From Skermanella mucosa (lineage in GTDB: Bacteria > Pseudomonadota > Alphaproteobacteria > Azospirillales > Azospirillaceae): DNA of 64,000 bases. Location of the stretch: contig NZ_CP086106.1 in NCBI RefSeq assembly GCF_016765655.2, positions 731,501 to 795,500 of the forward strand, given 5' to 3'. Under the pieces are notes generated by a model. The model saw only the letters and a list, made by a program, of their open reading frames with translations. It made no database searches and had not been told where the DNA came from. Position 1 is the stretch's first letter. The number at the start of each line of letters is the position of its first letter. Shown here piece by piece: positions 44,417 through 53,616 of this stretch. The position numbers were made by a program, and so were the translations under genes.

Positions 44417-45070
44417 TCAGCGCATCGCGTAGCGGGATGCGCTGATCACCGCCTGGGTGCGGTTCTTGACGCCGAGCGACTTGAAGATCGCGGTCACGTG
44501 GATCTTCACCGTGCCCTCGGACAGGCCCAGCTCGTAGGCGATCTGCTTGTTGGACTTGCCCTCGCGCAGGCAGCCCAGCACGTCGCGCTGGCGCTGGGTC
44601 AGGCTGACGCCGGGGGCCGGCTCGGCCACGACGGCGTGGTCGCGCGGCACGCTGGTCAGGCCGCTGGTCCCGGACGCGTTCATCAGGGCGTGCGGCACGT
44701 AGACGCCGCCGGCCAGCACCAGCTGCAGCGCGCTGACCATGATCTGGACGCTCGACGACTTGGGGATGAAACCGCCGGCGCCGTGCTCGATCGCCTGCCG
44801 GGCGTCGGCGCCGCTCTCGGACGCGGACACCACCACCAGGGCGGTCTTGGGCAGCAGCGCCTTGATCTGGCGGATGCCGTCGAAACCGGGCCAGCCCGGC
44901 ATCTGGAGGTCGGTCAGGATCAGGTCGGGCGGCTCGCTTCCCGAGCATTGCGCCATGACGTCCTGGTAGGTCGCCGCCTGGATATAGTCTGCGTCCGAAA
45001 AAATCTGCTCCAGCAGACGATTCAGTCCTTCGCGGAACAGCGCGTGGTCGTCCCCGATCAAAATACGCAT
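44417..45070 (-). CDS. NarL/FixJ-type response regulator (REC plus LuxR HTH)
   Basis: This 217-residue regulator has a receiver domain with the acidic pair GDD at residues 6-8, phosphoacceptor Asp54 in LILTDLQMPG, and Lys in FIPKSSS. The C-terminal LuxR helix-turn-helix is LTQRQRDVLGCLREGKSNKQIAYEL followed by LSEGTVKIHVTAIFK, split here at the turn. No kinase is adjacent. The 225 bases upstream are AT-rich and include a possible small ORF. Confidence 0.92.
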   Translation of the reverse strand: MRILIGDDHALFREGLNRLLEQIFSDADYIQAATYQDVMAQCSGSEPPDLILTDLQMPGWPGFDGIRQIKALLPKTALVVVSASESGADARQAIEHGAGGFIPKSSSVQIMVSALQLVLAGGVYVPHALMNASGTSGLTSVPRDHAVVAEPAPGVSLTQRQRDVLGCLREGKSNKQIAYELGLSEGTVKIHVTAIFKSLGVKNRTQAVISASRYAMR

Positions 45071-45207
45071 CTCTTTGCCCCTTTCCCGTTTTGGCCCACT
45101 ATCGCATACGCAATTATGAGGTATCCACGTTCGGAAGCATACTATTTTGTTCGTTAATAAACTCTGCCAATCCTACTTGTGCAATTTTATCATAGGAGGG
45201 TTGGTTA

Positions 45208-45282
45208 ATGTGGCAGTTAAATCACAGATTAATGCAGCCAAAGGAATATGCCTGTAGTCGGGAGGATATCGGATGGGGCTGA
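45208..45282 (+). CDS. Possible 24-codon small ORF with strong ribosome site
   Basis: An AGGAGGG site at 45194-45200 lies 7 bases before ATG 45208, which opens a 24-codon frame (starting MWQLNHRLMQ) ending at TGA 45280. It is divergent from the NarL-type regulator and sits in an AT-rich gap. It might be a small protein, a leader peptide or chance. There is no family evidence. Confidence 0.2.
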   Translation: MWQLNHRLMQPKEYACSREDIGWG

Positions 45283-45295
45283 TTTTATCTTATGA

Positions 45296-45811
45296 TCATA
45301 TCTCTTCGGTCATAGGGGCGGGCAGGGGGAACGGCCGGGTCATAGGCGGAGATTCGACGTCCCGGCCCAGGAGTCGCAGTATTTCGGCCGGTTCGACCGT
45401 TCCTGCGCGGGATTTGAACAGCCCGCGCACCGTCGCGTGCGCCGCGACTCGGCCGTCCATCGACTCGATGCGGTGTTCCATGTAGACCCACTTCGCATCC
45501 CAGCCCAGCACGCGGGTGTGCAGCCTGAACCGCTCGAACGGCTTCAGCGACCGCCGGAACCGGACGCTGGCCCCGCCCAGCACCGGCATCCAGCGGTTCC
45601 TGATGATCGGCCGCGCCAGCCCGCAGCGGATCATCAGGTCCATCCGGCCGAGATCCATGATGGTCAGGTACCGGCCGTTGTTCATGTGCAGGTTGACGTC
45701 CAGGTCGTTCGGCCACACCCGGAACGTCAGGACCGACTCGTCCATCAGGTCCCGCCGCCGCCCGAACAGGGCGGCCAGCAGGACCTTGATCATGCGGAAG
45801 ACCAGGTTCAT
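45296..45811 (-). CDS. Hotdog-fold acyl-CoA thioesterase (THEM6/4HBT-like)
   Basis: This 171-residue protein has a membrane-like N-terminus (MNLVFRMIKVLLAALFG) and a hotdog domain. The hallmark WPNDLDVNLHMNNGRYLTIMDLGR has the catalytic Asp and the Asn-rich loop. It should hydrolyse acyl-CoA. It is the last gene of the acyl-CoA degradation operon, starting 13 bases after the dehydrogenase stop. Confidence 0.87.
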   Translation of the reverse strand: MNLVFRMIKVLLAALFGRRRDLMDESVLTFRVWPNDLDVNLHMNNGRYLTIMDLGRMDLMIRCGLARPIIRNRWMPVLGGASVRFRRSLKPFERFRLHTRVLGWDAKWVYMEHRIESMDGRVAAHATVRGLFKSRAGTVEPAEILRLLGRDVESPPMTRPFPLPAPMTEEI

Positions 45812-45824
45812 CTCGGCGCCGCCC

Positions 45825-47621
45825 TCAGAAAGCGTCGGCGTCCATGTCCATCAGCACCTGGGAGCCGGCCATGATGGTCAGGAACAGGCCGTTGACCTGG
45901 GGCAGCAGCTTGGTCATGTAGAACCGCCCGGTCTTGACCTTGCTGTCGTAGAACCCGGCGCGGCCGTCCGCCTCGGGCAGCTTCTCCTTCGCCGCCTTGA
46001 CCATGCGAAGCCACATGTAGCCCAGCGCCACCAGCGCGAACATCCGCAGATAATCGGTGGAGGCGGCCCCCGCCTCGTCCGCGTTCTTCATGCCCCTCTG
46101 GGCGACCAGCGCGGTCGCCTGCTGGAGCTTGCCGAACGCCTTGGCCAGCGGGATCACGAATTCCAGCAGTTCCGGATCCTCCTGGGTCTCCTCCAGGAAT
46201 TCCGAGACGGGGTGGAAGAACCGGCGCAGCAGCCGTCCCATGTCCTGGGGCAGCTTGCGCCCGACCAGGTCCAGCGCCTGGATCGCGTTGGTTCCCTCGT
46301 AGATCTGGGCGATCCGGGCGTCGCGCACGAACTGCTCCATCCCGTATTCCCGGATATAGCCGTGCCCGCCGTACAGCTGCATGCCCATGTTGGTCGCGTC
46401 GAACCCGTGGTCGGTGAAGAACGCCTTCACCACCGGGGTCATCAGCGCCACCAGGTCGTCGGCCTCGCGCCGAACCTCCGGGTCGGGATGCTTGATGGAC
46501 ACGTCGATGTTCATGCCGACCCAGGCGGCCAGCGCCCTGCACCCCTCGGTGTGGGCCCGCATGGTCAGCAGGGTCTTGCGCACGTCGGGATGGACGATGA
46601 TCGGGTCCGCCGGCTTGTCCGGCGCCTTGGCCCCCGTCAGCGACCGCCCCTGGAGCCGCTCGCGGGCATAGGTCACGGCGTTCTGGTAGCTGACCTCGGC
46701 GAGGCCCAGCCCCTGGATGCCGACGCCCAGCCGGGCCGCGTTCATCATGGTGAACATGGCGCGCATGCCCTTGTGCGGCTGCCCGACCAGCCAGCCCTTG
46801 GCGCCCTCGAAGTTCATCACGCAAGTCGAGGACGCCTTGATGCCCATCTTGTGCTCGATCGAGCCGCACATCACGCCGTTCCGCATGCCCGGCGTGCCGT
46901 CCTCGCGCGGCAGGAACTTGGGCACCAGGAACAGGCTGATGCCCCGCGTCCCGGCCGGCGCGTCCGGCAGCTTCGCCAGCACCAGGTGCAGGATGTTCTC
47001 GGTCAGGTCATGCTCCCCGGCCGAGATGAAGATCTTGGTGCCGGTGATCGAATAGCTGCCGTCGCCCGACCCGTCGGGCACCGCGCGGGTGCGGATCATG
47101 CCCAGGTCGGTGCCGCAGTGGGGCTCGGTCAGGCACATGGTGCCCGACCAGGTGCCGTCCACCAGCTTCGGCAGGTAGGCCCGCTTCAGCTCGTCCGTCC
47201 CGTGAAGCGACAGCGCGTTGTAGGCGCCGTGGCTGAGGCCGGGATACATGCCGAACGACAGGTTGGCCGAGCAGATGAACTCCTCCAGGATGAAGTTCAC
47301 CACATGCGGCAGCCCCTGGCCGCCATAGTCCGGATCGCAGGAAACCCCCGTCCAGCCGCCCTCGATGAACCGCGCATAGGCTTCCTTGAAGCCCGTGGGC
47401 GTCCGCACCACGCCGTTCTCGTAGTGGCAGCCCTCCTCGTCGCCGGAGCGGTTGAGCGGCTGGAGCTCGTTCTCGGCGAACTTCGCCCCTTCCTCCAGCA
47501 CCGCCTCGATCAGGTCGGGCGTATGGTCCTCATGGCCCGGCAGCTCGGCGAGCCTGCCGACCGCGAAGACTTCGTTGAGCACGAAACGGACATCGTCCAG
47601 AGGCGCCTTGTAGGTCGGCAT
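45825..47621 (-). CDS. Acyl-CoA dehydrogenase, 600-residue DmdC/FadE-like type
   Basis: This 598-residue flavoprotein introduces the first double bond in acyl-CoA oxidation. The N-terminal extension YKAPLDDVRFVLNEVF is typical of the large subclass that includes 3-methylmercaptopropionyl-CoA dehydrogenases. Flavin and substrate motifs include CLTEPHCGTDLG, QLYGGHGYIREYGMEQ and RIAQIYEGTNAIQALDL, the last carrying the catalytic glutamate. The substrate cannot be fixed, but operon neighbours suggest straight-chain fatty acids. Confidence 0.91.
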   Translation of the reverse strand: MPTYKAPLDDVRFVLNEVFAVGRLAELPGHEDHTPDLIEAVLEEGAKFAENELQPLNRSGDEEGCHYENGVVRTPTGFKEAYARFIEGGWTGVSCDPDYGGQGLPHVVNFILEEFICSANLSFGMYPGLSHGAYNALSLHGTDELKRAYLPKLVDGTWSGTMCLTEPHCGTDLGMIRTRAVPDGSGDGSYSITGTKIFISAGEHDLTENILHLVLAKLPDAPAGTRGISLFLVPKFLPREDGTPGMRNGVMCGSIEHKMGIKASSTCVMNFEGAKGWLVGQPHKGMRAMFTMMNAARLGVGIQGLGLAEVSYQNAVTYARERLQGRSLTGAKAPDKPADPIIVHPDVRKTLLTMRAHTEGCRALAAWVGMNIDVSIKHPDPEVRREADDLVALMTPVVKAFFTDHGFDATNMGMQLYGGHGYIREYGMEQFVRDARIAQIYEGTNAIQALDLVGRKLPQDMGRLLRRFFHPVSEFLEETQEDPELLEFVIPLAKAFGKLQQATALVAQRGMKNADEAGAASTDYLRMFALVALGYMWLRMVKAAKEKLPEADGRAGFYDSKVKTGRFYMTKLLPQVNGLFLTIMAGSQVLMDMDADAF

Positions 47622-47668
47622 GGTTCAAGTCCCTTGGTATCTCGATGGTGGTCTGACCCCGGTTTCCC

Positions 47669-50014
47669 TCAGTTGCGCAGCGGCTTGCCGGTGGTCAGCA
47701 TGTGTTCGATCCGGGCGACCGTGGCGCGGCTCCGGACCAGCTTCATGAAGCTCTCGCGCTCCAGCTCCAGCAGCCGGTCCTCGTCCACCTCCTCCGTGAT
47801 GTCGGTGTCGCCGCCGCTCAGCACCTCGGCCAGCGCGCCCGACACGACGACATCGTGGTCCGTCGCCTTGCCCTGCTGGTGGAACCCGTCCACCGCCATC
47901 CGCAACGCAGCCCGCGCAGTCGGCCCCGGCAGCCGCAGCGTCACCGGCTCCGGCGGGGCGTAGTTCTCCGCCAGTTCCAGCGCCTTCGCCTTGGCGTCGG
48001 CCAGCAGCCGGTCGCGGTTCATGGTGATGCCGTCGGTCGGGCGCAGGAACATCAGGTCGCGCGCCTCGTCCGCCGACTTCGCCACCTTGGCCATGCTGAT
48101 CGTCTCGAACACCTGGGCGATCGGCGGCATCGGCCCGCCCGGCCGCTTCCTGTTCAAGGTCGCGCGGGTCAGCATCTCCTTGCAGCCGCCCCAGCCGGGG
48201 ATCACCCCGACGCCGACCTCGACCAGCCCCATGTAGGTCTCGGCATGGGCCTGCACCGCGTCGCAATGCAACAGGATCTCGCAGCCGCCGCCCAGCGCCA
48301 TGCCCGACGGCGCCGCGACCACGGGGAAGGGGGCGTATTTCAGCGCCTTGTAGGTCTCCTGTCCCTCCTGGACCGACTGCTCCACCTGCGGCCACAGGGC
48401 GATGTTGACCGCGAACAGCGCCAGCCCGAGATTGACGCCGACCGAGAAATTGTCGCCCTCGTTATGGACGACCAGCGCCTTCCACTCGCCCGTGCCGTCG
48501 CCGATCATGCCGATCGCCTTCTGGATCAGCGCCATCACGTCGCCGTCCAGCGCGTTCATCTTGCCGGTGAACTCCAGGCACGCGACCCCGTCGCCGATGT
48601 CCCACAGCGCGGCCGAACCGTTCCGCTTGATCGGCTTCGACCCGCGCTTGATGTCGGACAGCAGCAGCACGCCCTCGGGCCGCACCACCTCGGCATAGCT
48701 CCCGTCCACCGTCAGGAACTCCAGCCTGCCGCCCTCGGTCCGGTAGAATCCCTTGCCCGCGGCCTTCTCCAGCAGCGCCGGCACCGGCTTGCCCTCGTCC
48801 CTCAGCGCCCCGGCCAGCCAGTCCGCCCCCAGCTGGTCGATCAGCTCGAACGGCCCGAACTTCCAGTTGTAGCCCAGCCGCATCGCCTGATCGACCGAGG
48901 TCACGTCGTCTGCGATCTCCGGCACCAGCGAGGCGGCATAGGCCAGCAGGTCCACCAGCACCCGGCGGGCATAGGTGCCGCCCCGGTCCGGATGCTCGAC
49001 CAGCGCCCGGAGCCCCTGCTTCGCCGCACCCACGCTCTCCAGCGAAGGTTTCTCCGACGGGCGGTACTGCCCCGTCGCCAGGTCGATCGCCTCCTTCACC
49101 CGGCCGCCGCCAGCCTTGTTCAGCCGGTAGAAGCCGCCCTTGCCCTTCCGCCCGGTATAGCCTTCGGCGATCATGCGGGTGAACAGCTCCGGCTCCCGGT
49201 GGATCGCCCGGTACGGGTCGTCCGCCGGCAGGGTGTTCAGCAGCGAGCGGCTGACATAGGGCATCAGGTCCAGCCCGACGAGATCGACCAGCCCGAACAC
49301 GCCCGTCTTGGGAATGCCCATGGGCCGCCCCACGACGGCGTCGGCCTCCTCCACGGTCAGCCCCAGGTCCATCGCCTGGTTGATCGCGGCCTGGATCCAG
49401 TAAGTCCCGATCCGGTTGGCGATGAAGCCCGGCCGGTCCTTGCACCGGACCACGCCCTTGCCCAGCCGCACGTCGGCGAAGCGGCTCAGGGCCTCGACCG
49501 CCTCGGGCCGCGTGTCCGGCCCGGCGACCAATTCCAGCAGCCGCATATAGCGCGGCGGGTTGAAGAAGTGGGTGATCATGAAGTCCCGGGCGAACCCGTC
49601 GCCCCGCCCCTCGACCAAATTCTTCAGCGGGATGGTCGAGGTGTTGGAGGAAACGATCGACCCCGGCTTCCGCACCGCGTCCAGCCGGGCATAGAGGTCC
49701 GCCTTGACCGCCGGGTTCTCGACCACGGCCTCGACGATCCAGTCCACCCCGGCCAGCTTCTCCAGGTCGTCCTCGATGTTGCCGGGCGTCACCAGCCGAG
49801 CGTTGCGCTTGTGCATGAAGGGCGCCGGCTCGGTCTTCAGCATCCTGTCGATCGCGGTGCGGGCGACCACACTGCGATCATTACCCCGCCCGTCCTTGAC
49901 CTCCTGCGGCACGATGTCGAGCAGGAAGACCGGAATGCCGGCATTGGCGATGTGCGCGGCGATGCCGCTGCCCATCACGCCGGCGCCGATCACGGCGGCG
50001 CTGCGGATTTCCAT
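47669..50014 (-). CDS. fadB: 3-hydroxyacyl-CoA dehydrogenase/enoyl-CoA hydratase fusion (FadB-like)
   Basis: This 781-residue enzyme performs two steps of beta-oxidation. The N-terminal NAD domain has AAVIGAGVMGSGIAAHIANAG and the catalytic His in MITHFFNPP. The C-terminal hydratase domain keeps both catalytic glutamates (ALGGGCEILL and LVEVGVGVIPGWGG). The domain order is dehydrogenase first, the reverse of E. coli FadB. ATG 50014 follows a GGAGGAG ribosome site, whereas the longer frame overlaps the thiolase gene. Confidence 0.93.
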   Translation of the reverse strand: MEIRSAAVIGAGVMGSGIAAHIANAGIPVFLLDIVPQEVKDGRGNDRSVVARTAIDRMLKTEPAPFMHKRNARLVTPGNIEDDLEKLAGVDWIVEAVVENPAVKADLYARLDAVRKPGSIVSSNTSTIPLKNLVEGRGDGFARDFMITHFFNPPRYMRLLELVAGPDTRPEAVEALSRFADVRLGKGVVRCKDRPGFIANRIGTYWIQAAINQAMDLGLTVEEADAVVGRPMGIPKTGVFGLVDLVGLDLMPYVSRSLLNTLPADDPYRAIHREPELFTRMIAEGYTGRKGKGGFYRLNKAGGGRVKEAIDLATGQYRPSEKPSLESVGAAKQGLRALVEHPDRGGTYARRVLVDLLAYAASLVPEIADDVTSVDQAMRLGYNWKFGPFELIDQLGADWLAGALRDEGKPVPALLEKAAGKGFYRTEGGRLEFLTVDGSYAEVVRPEGVLLLSDIKRGSKPIKRNGSAALWDIGDGVACLEFTGKMNALDGDVMALIQKAIGMIGDGTGEWKALVVHNEGDNFSVGVNLGLALFAVNIALWPQVEQSVQEGQETYKALKYAPFPVVAAPSGMALGGGCEILLHCDAVQAHAETYMGLVEVGVGVIPGWGGCKEMLTRATLNRKRPGGPMPPIAQVFETISMAKVAKSADEARDLMFLRPTDGITMNRDRLLADAKAKALELAENYAPPEPVTLRLPGPTARAALRMAVDGFHQQGKATDHDVVVSGALAEVLSGGDTDITEEVDEDRLLELERESFMKLVRSRATVARIEHMLTTGKPLRN

Positions 50015-50043
50015 GGGGGCTCTCCTCCGTTTCCGCTCTTGGC

Positions 50044-51180
50044 TCAGACCGCTTCCAGGACGGTGGCGATGCCCTGACCGCCGCCGATGCACTGGGTGGA
50101 CAGCGCGAACTGCCCGCCCTCGCGCTTCAGAAGCTGCGCCGCCTTGCCGGTGATGCGGGCACCCGTGGCGCCCAGCGGATGGCCCAGCGCCAGCGCGCCG
50201 CCGTCCAGGTTCACCTTGGCCCCGTCGAAGCCCAGCGCCTGCGCCACCGACAGGGCCTGCACCGCGAAGGCCTCGTTGCTCTCCACGATGTCCAGGTCCT
50301 TCACGGTGATGCCGGCCCGCTTCAGCGCCTTCTCGGTGGACGGCACCGGGCCGTAGCCCATGATGGTCGGGTCGCAGCCGGACACGGCGATCGACCTGAT
50401 CCGGGCCAGCACCGGCAGCCCGTGGGCGCGGGCGAACTCCTCCGACGTGACCAGCGTTGCCGACGATCCGTCGGTCAGCGGGCTCGCGGTGCCCGCCGTG
50501 ACCGTCCCCTCCGCCAGGAAGGCGGCCTTCAGCGACTTCAGGCTCTCGGCGCTGGTGTCGGCGCGGATGCAGCCGTCCTTGTCCACGATGCCGTCGGGCG
50601 TCTCGATCGCCACGATCTCGTCGTCGAACCGGCCGGACTCCTGCGCCGCCGCCGCCTTGCGGTGGCTCTCCACGGCGAAGGCCTCCTGGGCCTCGCGGGT
50701 GAACTGGAACTTCATCGCCAGGTTCTCGGCGGTGATGCCCATGGGCATGTAGGCGCCGGGGTTGCTCTCGGCCAGCTTCGGGTTGGGCATCGGGTTGAAG
50801 CCCAGCATGGGCACCCGGCTCATGCTCTCGATTCCGCCGGCGATGAAGGCGTGCCCGGCATCCATCTGGATGGCGCCCGCCGCCATGTGGATCGCCTGCA
50901 TGGACGAGCCGCAGAAGCGGTTGATCGTGGTCCCCGCGACGCTCTGGGGCAGCTCCGACAGCATGCCGACCAGCTTGGCGATATTGAAGCCCTGCTCGCC
51001 CTCCGGGAAGGCGCAGCCCAGGATGATGTCCTCGATCTCGTTCGGATCGACGCCGGTTCTCTTCAGCAGGCCGTTGACCACCTGGGACGCCAGATCGTCC
51101 GGCCGGATGCGGGCCAGCTTGCCCTTGCTGGCGAAGTGGAACGGCGACCGGACGTACCCGGCAATGACCACGTTCTTCAT
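50044..51180 (-). CDS. fadA: Acetyl-CoA C-acyltransferase (thiolase, FadA-like)
   Basis: This 378-residue thiolase cleaves 3-ketoacyl-CoA to release acetyl-CoA. The acyl-accepting cysteine is Cys90 (TINRFCGSSMQ). The catalytic histidine and second cysteine are in GGALALGHPLGATGARI and STQCIGGGQGIA. It lies between the MerR regulator and the FadB-like gene on one strand, so the operon encodes the full beta-oxidation spiral. Confidence 0.95.
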   Translation of the reverse strand: MKNVVIAGYVRSPFHFASKGKLARIRPDDLASQVVNGLLKRTGVDPNEIEDIILGCAFPEGEQGFNIAKLVGMLSELPQSVAGTTINRFCGSSMQAIHMAAGAIQMDAGHAFIAGGIESMSRVPMLGFNPMPNPKLAESNPGAYMPMGITAENLAMKFQFTREAQEAFAVESHRKAAAAQESGRFDDEIVAIETPDGIVDKDGCIRADTSAESLKSLKAAFLAEGTVTAGTASPLTDGSSATLVTSEEFARAHGLPVLARIRSIAVSGCDPTIMGYGPVPSTEKALKRAGITVKDLDIVESNEAFAVQALSVAQALGFDGAKVNLDGGALALGHPLGATGARITGKAAQLLKREGGQFALSTQCIGGGQGIATVLEAV

Positions 51181-51222
51181 GGTGCTAGCTCCTCACCGAC
51201 TGTTCGGATTCTGGTTTGGCGT

Positions 51223-51663
51223 TTACTTCTTGGTTTTCTTGTCCGGCTCGACGCCGGCGGCATCCAGGTGGTCCAGGATCTGGCGCTCCAGCGCGCGCAG
51301 CTCGTGCAGCGTCTGCTTGACGTCCTCCAGCTGGGTCTCCAGCGACCGGATCCGCTCCCGCCCGCGGCCCAGCGCATAGCGCATCTGCTCGATCTGCCTG
51401 TCGTCCGTGTCGTACAGGTCCAGGAAGTCCTTGATCTCCGCCAGGCTGAAGCCCAGCCGCTTGCCCCGGCAGATCAGCGTCAGCCGCGCCCGGTCGCGGT
51501 GGCTGTAGATCCGGTTCAGCCCGTCCCGCGTCGGCGCCAGCAGCCCCTGGTCCTCATAGAACCGGATCGTCCGCGGCGTCACCCTGAACTCCTCCGCCAG
51601 CTCGCTGATCGAGAAGGTCCGGGCGTTGGTGGAGCCGTTGGGCGGATCGATCATGCTGAGCAT
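51223..51663 (-). CDS. MerR-family regulator of acyl-CoA/fatty acid degradation (LiuR-like)
   Basis: This 146-residue regulator has the MerR winged HTH (FSISELAEEFRVTPRTIRFYEDQGLL, shown in two parts by its FSISELAEEF and RTIRFYEDQG motifs), then a long coiled-coil and a Lys-rich tail. There is no metal-binding cysteine set. It heads the beta-oxidation operon and has a perfect palindrome (GTTTACGTAAAC) 48 bases upstream, so it probably regulates itself. LiuR-type regulators of acyl-CoA pathways bind similar boxes. The start at 51663 lacks a clear ribosome site; ATG 51654 is an alternative. Confidence 0.88.
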   Translation of the reverse strand: MLSMIDPPNGSTNARTFSISELAEEFRVTPRTIRFYEDQGLLAPTRDGLNRIYSHRDRARLTLICRGKRLGFSLAEIKDFLDLYDTDDRQIEQMRYALGRGRERIRSLETQLEDVKQTLHELRALERQILDHLDAAGVEPDKKTKK

Positions 51664-51710
51664 AGGAGGACACCGCGCAGGGAAACAGGGACCGGGAACC
51701 GGGATATGAC

Positions 51711-51724
51711 GTTTACGTAAACGG
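51711..51724 (-). promoter_or_regulatory. MerR-type operator upstream of the beta-oxidation operon
   Basis: The palindrome GTTTACGTAAAC (51711-51722) extends to the 13-mer TTTACGTAAACGG (51712-51724), identical to 42523-42535. It is the probable self-binding site of the MerR regulator. Confidence 0.75.
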
Positions 51725-51900
51725 AAGGTACGCGACCCGGCCCGCCGCGTCAAGCCCGCGATGCCGGCCGCCCAACTCGCCGCCCCCTGCGGAGGGGCGG
51801 CGTCCCGCCGCCCAAGGTGCGCGGGACGCGCACCCTCCCAAATGCCGCTTCCCTTAAGGTCCGAACGGATCGCGGCATGCCGCAACAGCCGGATCGATGC

Positions 51901-51982
51901 GTTGGGCCATGGCCCAACCGACGATCGACGGTCCGCATCAACTCCGCCCTGCATCAAGCCGTAGGTTGGGCCGTGGCCCAAC
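51901..51982. repeat. Two 18-bp palindromes GTTGGGCCRTGGCCCAAC
   Basis: GTTGGGCCATGGCCCAAC at 51901-51918 is a perfect palindrome, and GTTGGGCCGTGGCCCAAC recurs at 51965-51982. They lie in the 818-base gene-free stretch 51664-52481, which holds only the MerR operator and repeats. Confidence 0.75.
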
Positions 51983-52170
51983 ACGACGCGACGCGTGGAA
52001 CGGCAGGCCGCATGGACCACGTCAACCCGGCAGGAAACCCTCCCGAATCCTACGCCTCGCTCCGAACCAAGCAGGATCATCCGACCCGCCGGCTTCCTCC
52101 CACGGCGCCTTTCGCGACAGCGACTCGACCATAGGAAGCATTTTGGCAGATCATTCCTCTATTTATCGTC

Positions 52171-52403
52171 ATGACCGGGCTTGACCCGGTCATCGCTTGC
52201 AGACTCCATCAGTGCCGCCGTGCGGGGAAATGCCCGGATCAAGTCCACCGCTGTCCGGCACGGTATTTGCCGATCAACCATCGAGAACATTCCTGGCGAC
52301 TGTTCTCTCCTCCGGTTCGTCATCCGCGGGCTTGACCCGCGGATCGCAAGGCACGGAGGCTTCGATGCTTCCCGCGAACGATGGCCGGATCAAGTCCGGC
52401 CAT
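52171..52403. repeat. Three CTTGA-loop palindromes with different arms
   Basis: ATGACCGGG-CTTGA-CCCGGTCAT lies at 52171-52193, ATCCGCGGG-CTTGA-CCCGCGGAT at 52322-52344, and ATGGCCGGA-TCAAG-TCCGGCCAT at 52381-52403. Each has perfect 9-bp arms. The loop is kept while both arms change together. They belong to the family at 11005 and 33374-33860. Confidence 0.85.
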
Positions 52404-52481
52404 GACGAAAAGGGAGTGTTTCTGCCCGCGATCTACCCTTTCGCAGAATGGGCAGTCACCGTGCCGCACCGGCGCCCGCCG

Positions 52482-53552
52482 TCACCGGCGCGCCTCTCCG
52501 TCCCCATGCCCGGCGGCGGCGCCGATTTCGCCGTCTCCCCAGTCCGAGACGATCGCCAGGACCGAGTCGTGATGGGCCTTCCCCGACTTGGCACCCTTCG
52601 CCGCCAGCTCGCGCACCGCGGGATCGCGTCCGTGGATCGACGCATGCTCGTAGCGATAGAACCATTCGTAATGATGGATCACCTGGGACATGATGTATTC
52701 CCGGTCGAACGCCGGGCCGGACAGCCCCTCCAGCCGATCGCGCGTCCGCCGCTGGACCGGCCCGACCGTCTCCAGCGGCGCCACGCCATTGGCGCCGGCG
52801 GCCTGCCGGAACTGCTCGCCCGAGCGGCCATGTTCCTCGACCATGCGGCGCGCGAACGCGCGGACCGGTTCCGTCACGGCTTTCTCCGCCGCCATTTCGC
52901 CCAGGCGCACCTGCGACAGTTCGACGTTCATGGCATAGACCAGGAACATCCGATCCTCCGGCGCCAACCCTTCCAACTGGCCCTCCGGCAGGCCGCCCCC
53001 CAGTTCCTCGGCGAGCCGCCCGGCCTGCTCCCGGAAAGCCTCGTTGGCATCGACCTCCCCGGCGGCGGCACTCCGCACCGCGGGATCGGTGCCGTGCCGC
53101 GCCTCCCGCCGGTAGATCCAGCCCGCGGTATAGAGAGCCGGTTCCTGAATGCCCACATACACGGCGTCGAAAGCGGCGCCGTCCAGGCTCCGAAGCCAGT
53201 CGATCGACCGTTGCGTAACCGGATCGATTTCCCGCACGGGCTCGACACCGTTGCTTCCGGCAAGGCCGGCCAGCTCTTCACCGGTCTCCGAATGATGGGC
53301 GAGGATCCGGCGGGCAAGGTCGCGCACCCGCTCGTCCCGGGCATGTTCCGCGGCGAGCGTGCCGATCGCGATCTGGCCGGCGCTGGTGGACGTCGCCGAA
53401 AGAAGGTAGTTCACTTCCTCCGCATGGGGCTCTGCGGCCCGCGGGGGAGTCTGCGCCTGGGCCGCGCCGGCCAAGGCCGCCTGGGCGACCGATGCGAGGA
53501 GGGCGATTCCGCGGATCGTGGACCCAATCGTTGCTGGTCTGGCTCGGTGCAT
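52482..53552 (-). CDS. Secreted protein with two DUF4142 domains
   Basis: This 356-residue protein has a signal peptide (about residues 1-33, ending AGAAQAQ). Two ferritin-like helical DUF4142 domains follow (about 45-185 and 200-335). Each has the repeated pattern of helix, ERVRDLARRILAHHSE-type motif (second copy VRAFARRMVEEHGRSGEQF), and a terminal His-rich helix. The function of DUF4142 is unknown; a periplasmic metal or stress role is often suspected. The left end of an insertion sequence lies only 33 bases upstream of the start, so the native promoter may be displaced. Confidence 0.8.
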   Translation of the reverse strand: MHRARPATIGSTIRGIALLASVAQAALAGAAQAQTPPRAAEPHAEEVNYLLSATSTSAGQIAIGTLAAEHARDERVRDLARRILAHHSETGEELAGLAGSNGVEPVREIDPVTQRSIDWLRSLDGAAFDAVYVGIQEPALYTAGWIYRREARHGTDPAVRSAAAGEVDANEAFREQAGRLAEELGGGLPEGQLEGLAPEDRMFLVYAMNVELSQVRLGEMAAEKAVTEPVRAFARRMVEEHGRSGEQFRQAAGANGVAPLETVGPVQRRTRDRLEGLSGPAFDREYIMSQVIHHYEWFYRYEHASIHGRDPAVRELAAKGAKSGKAHHDSVLAIVSDWGDGEIGAAAGHGDGEARR

Positions 53553-53616
53553 CTTTCTCTCCGGTATAAGGTTCGTGCCCTGACCTCGACTTTGGCCATC
53601 CTAAATGGGACTTTGA

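Noticed and set aside
45273-45485. 70-codon plus-strand frame near the thioesterase
   Set aside because: Mostly antisense to the 3' end of the thioesterase gene, Arg/Ser-rich, with no family signal.
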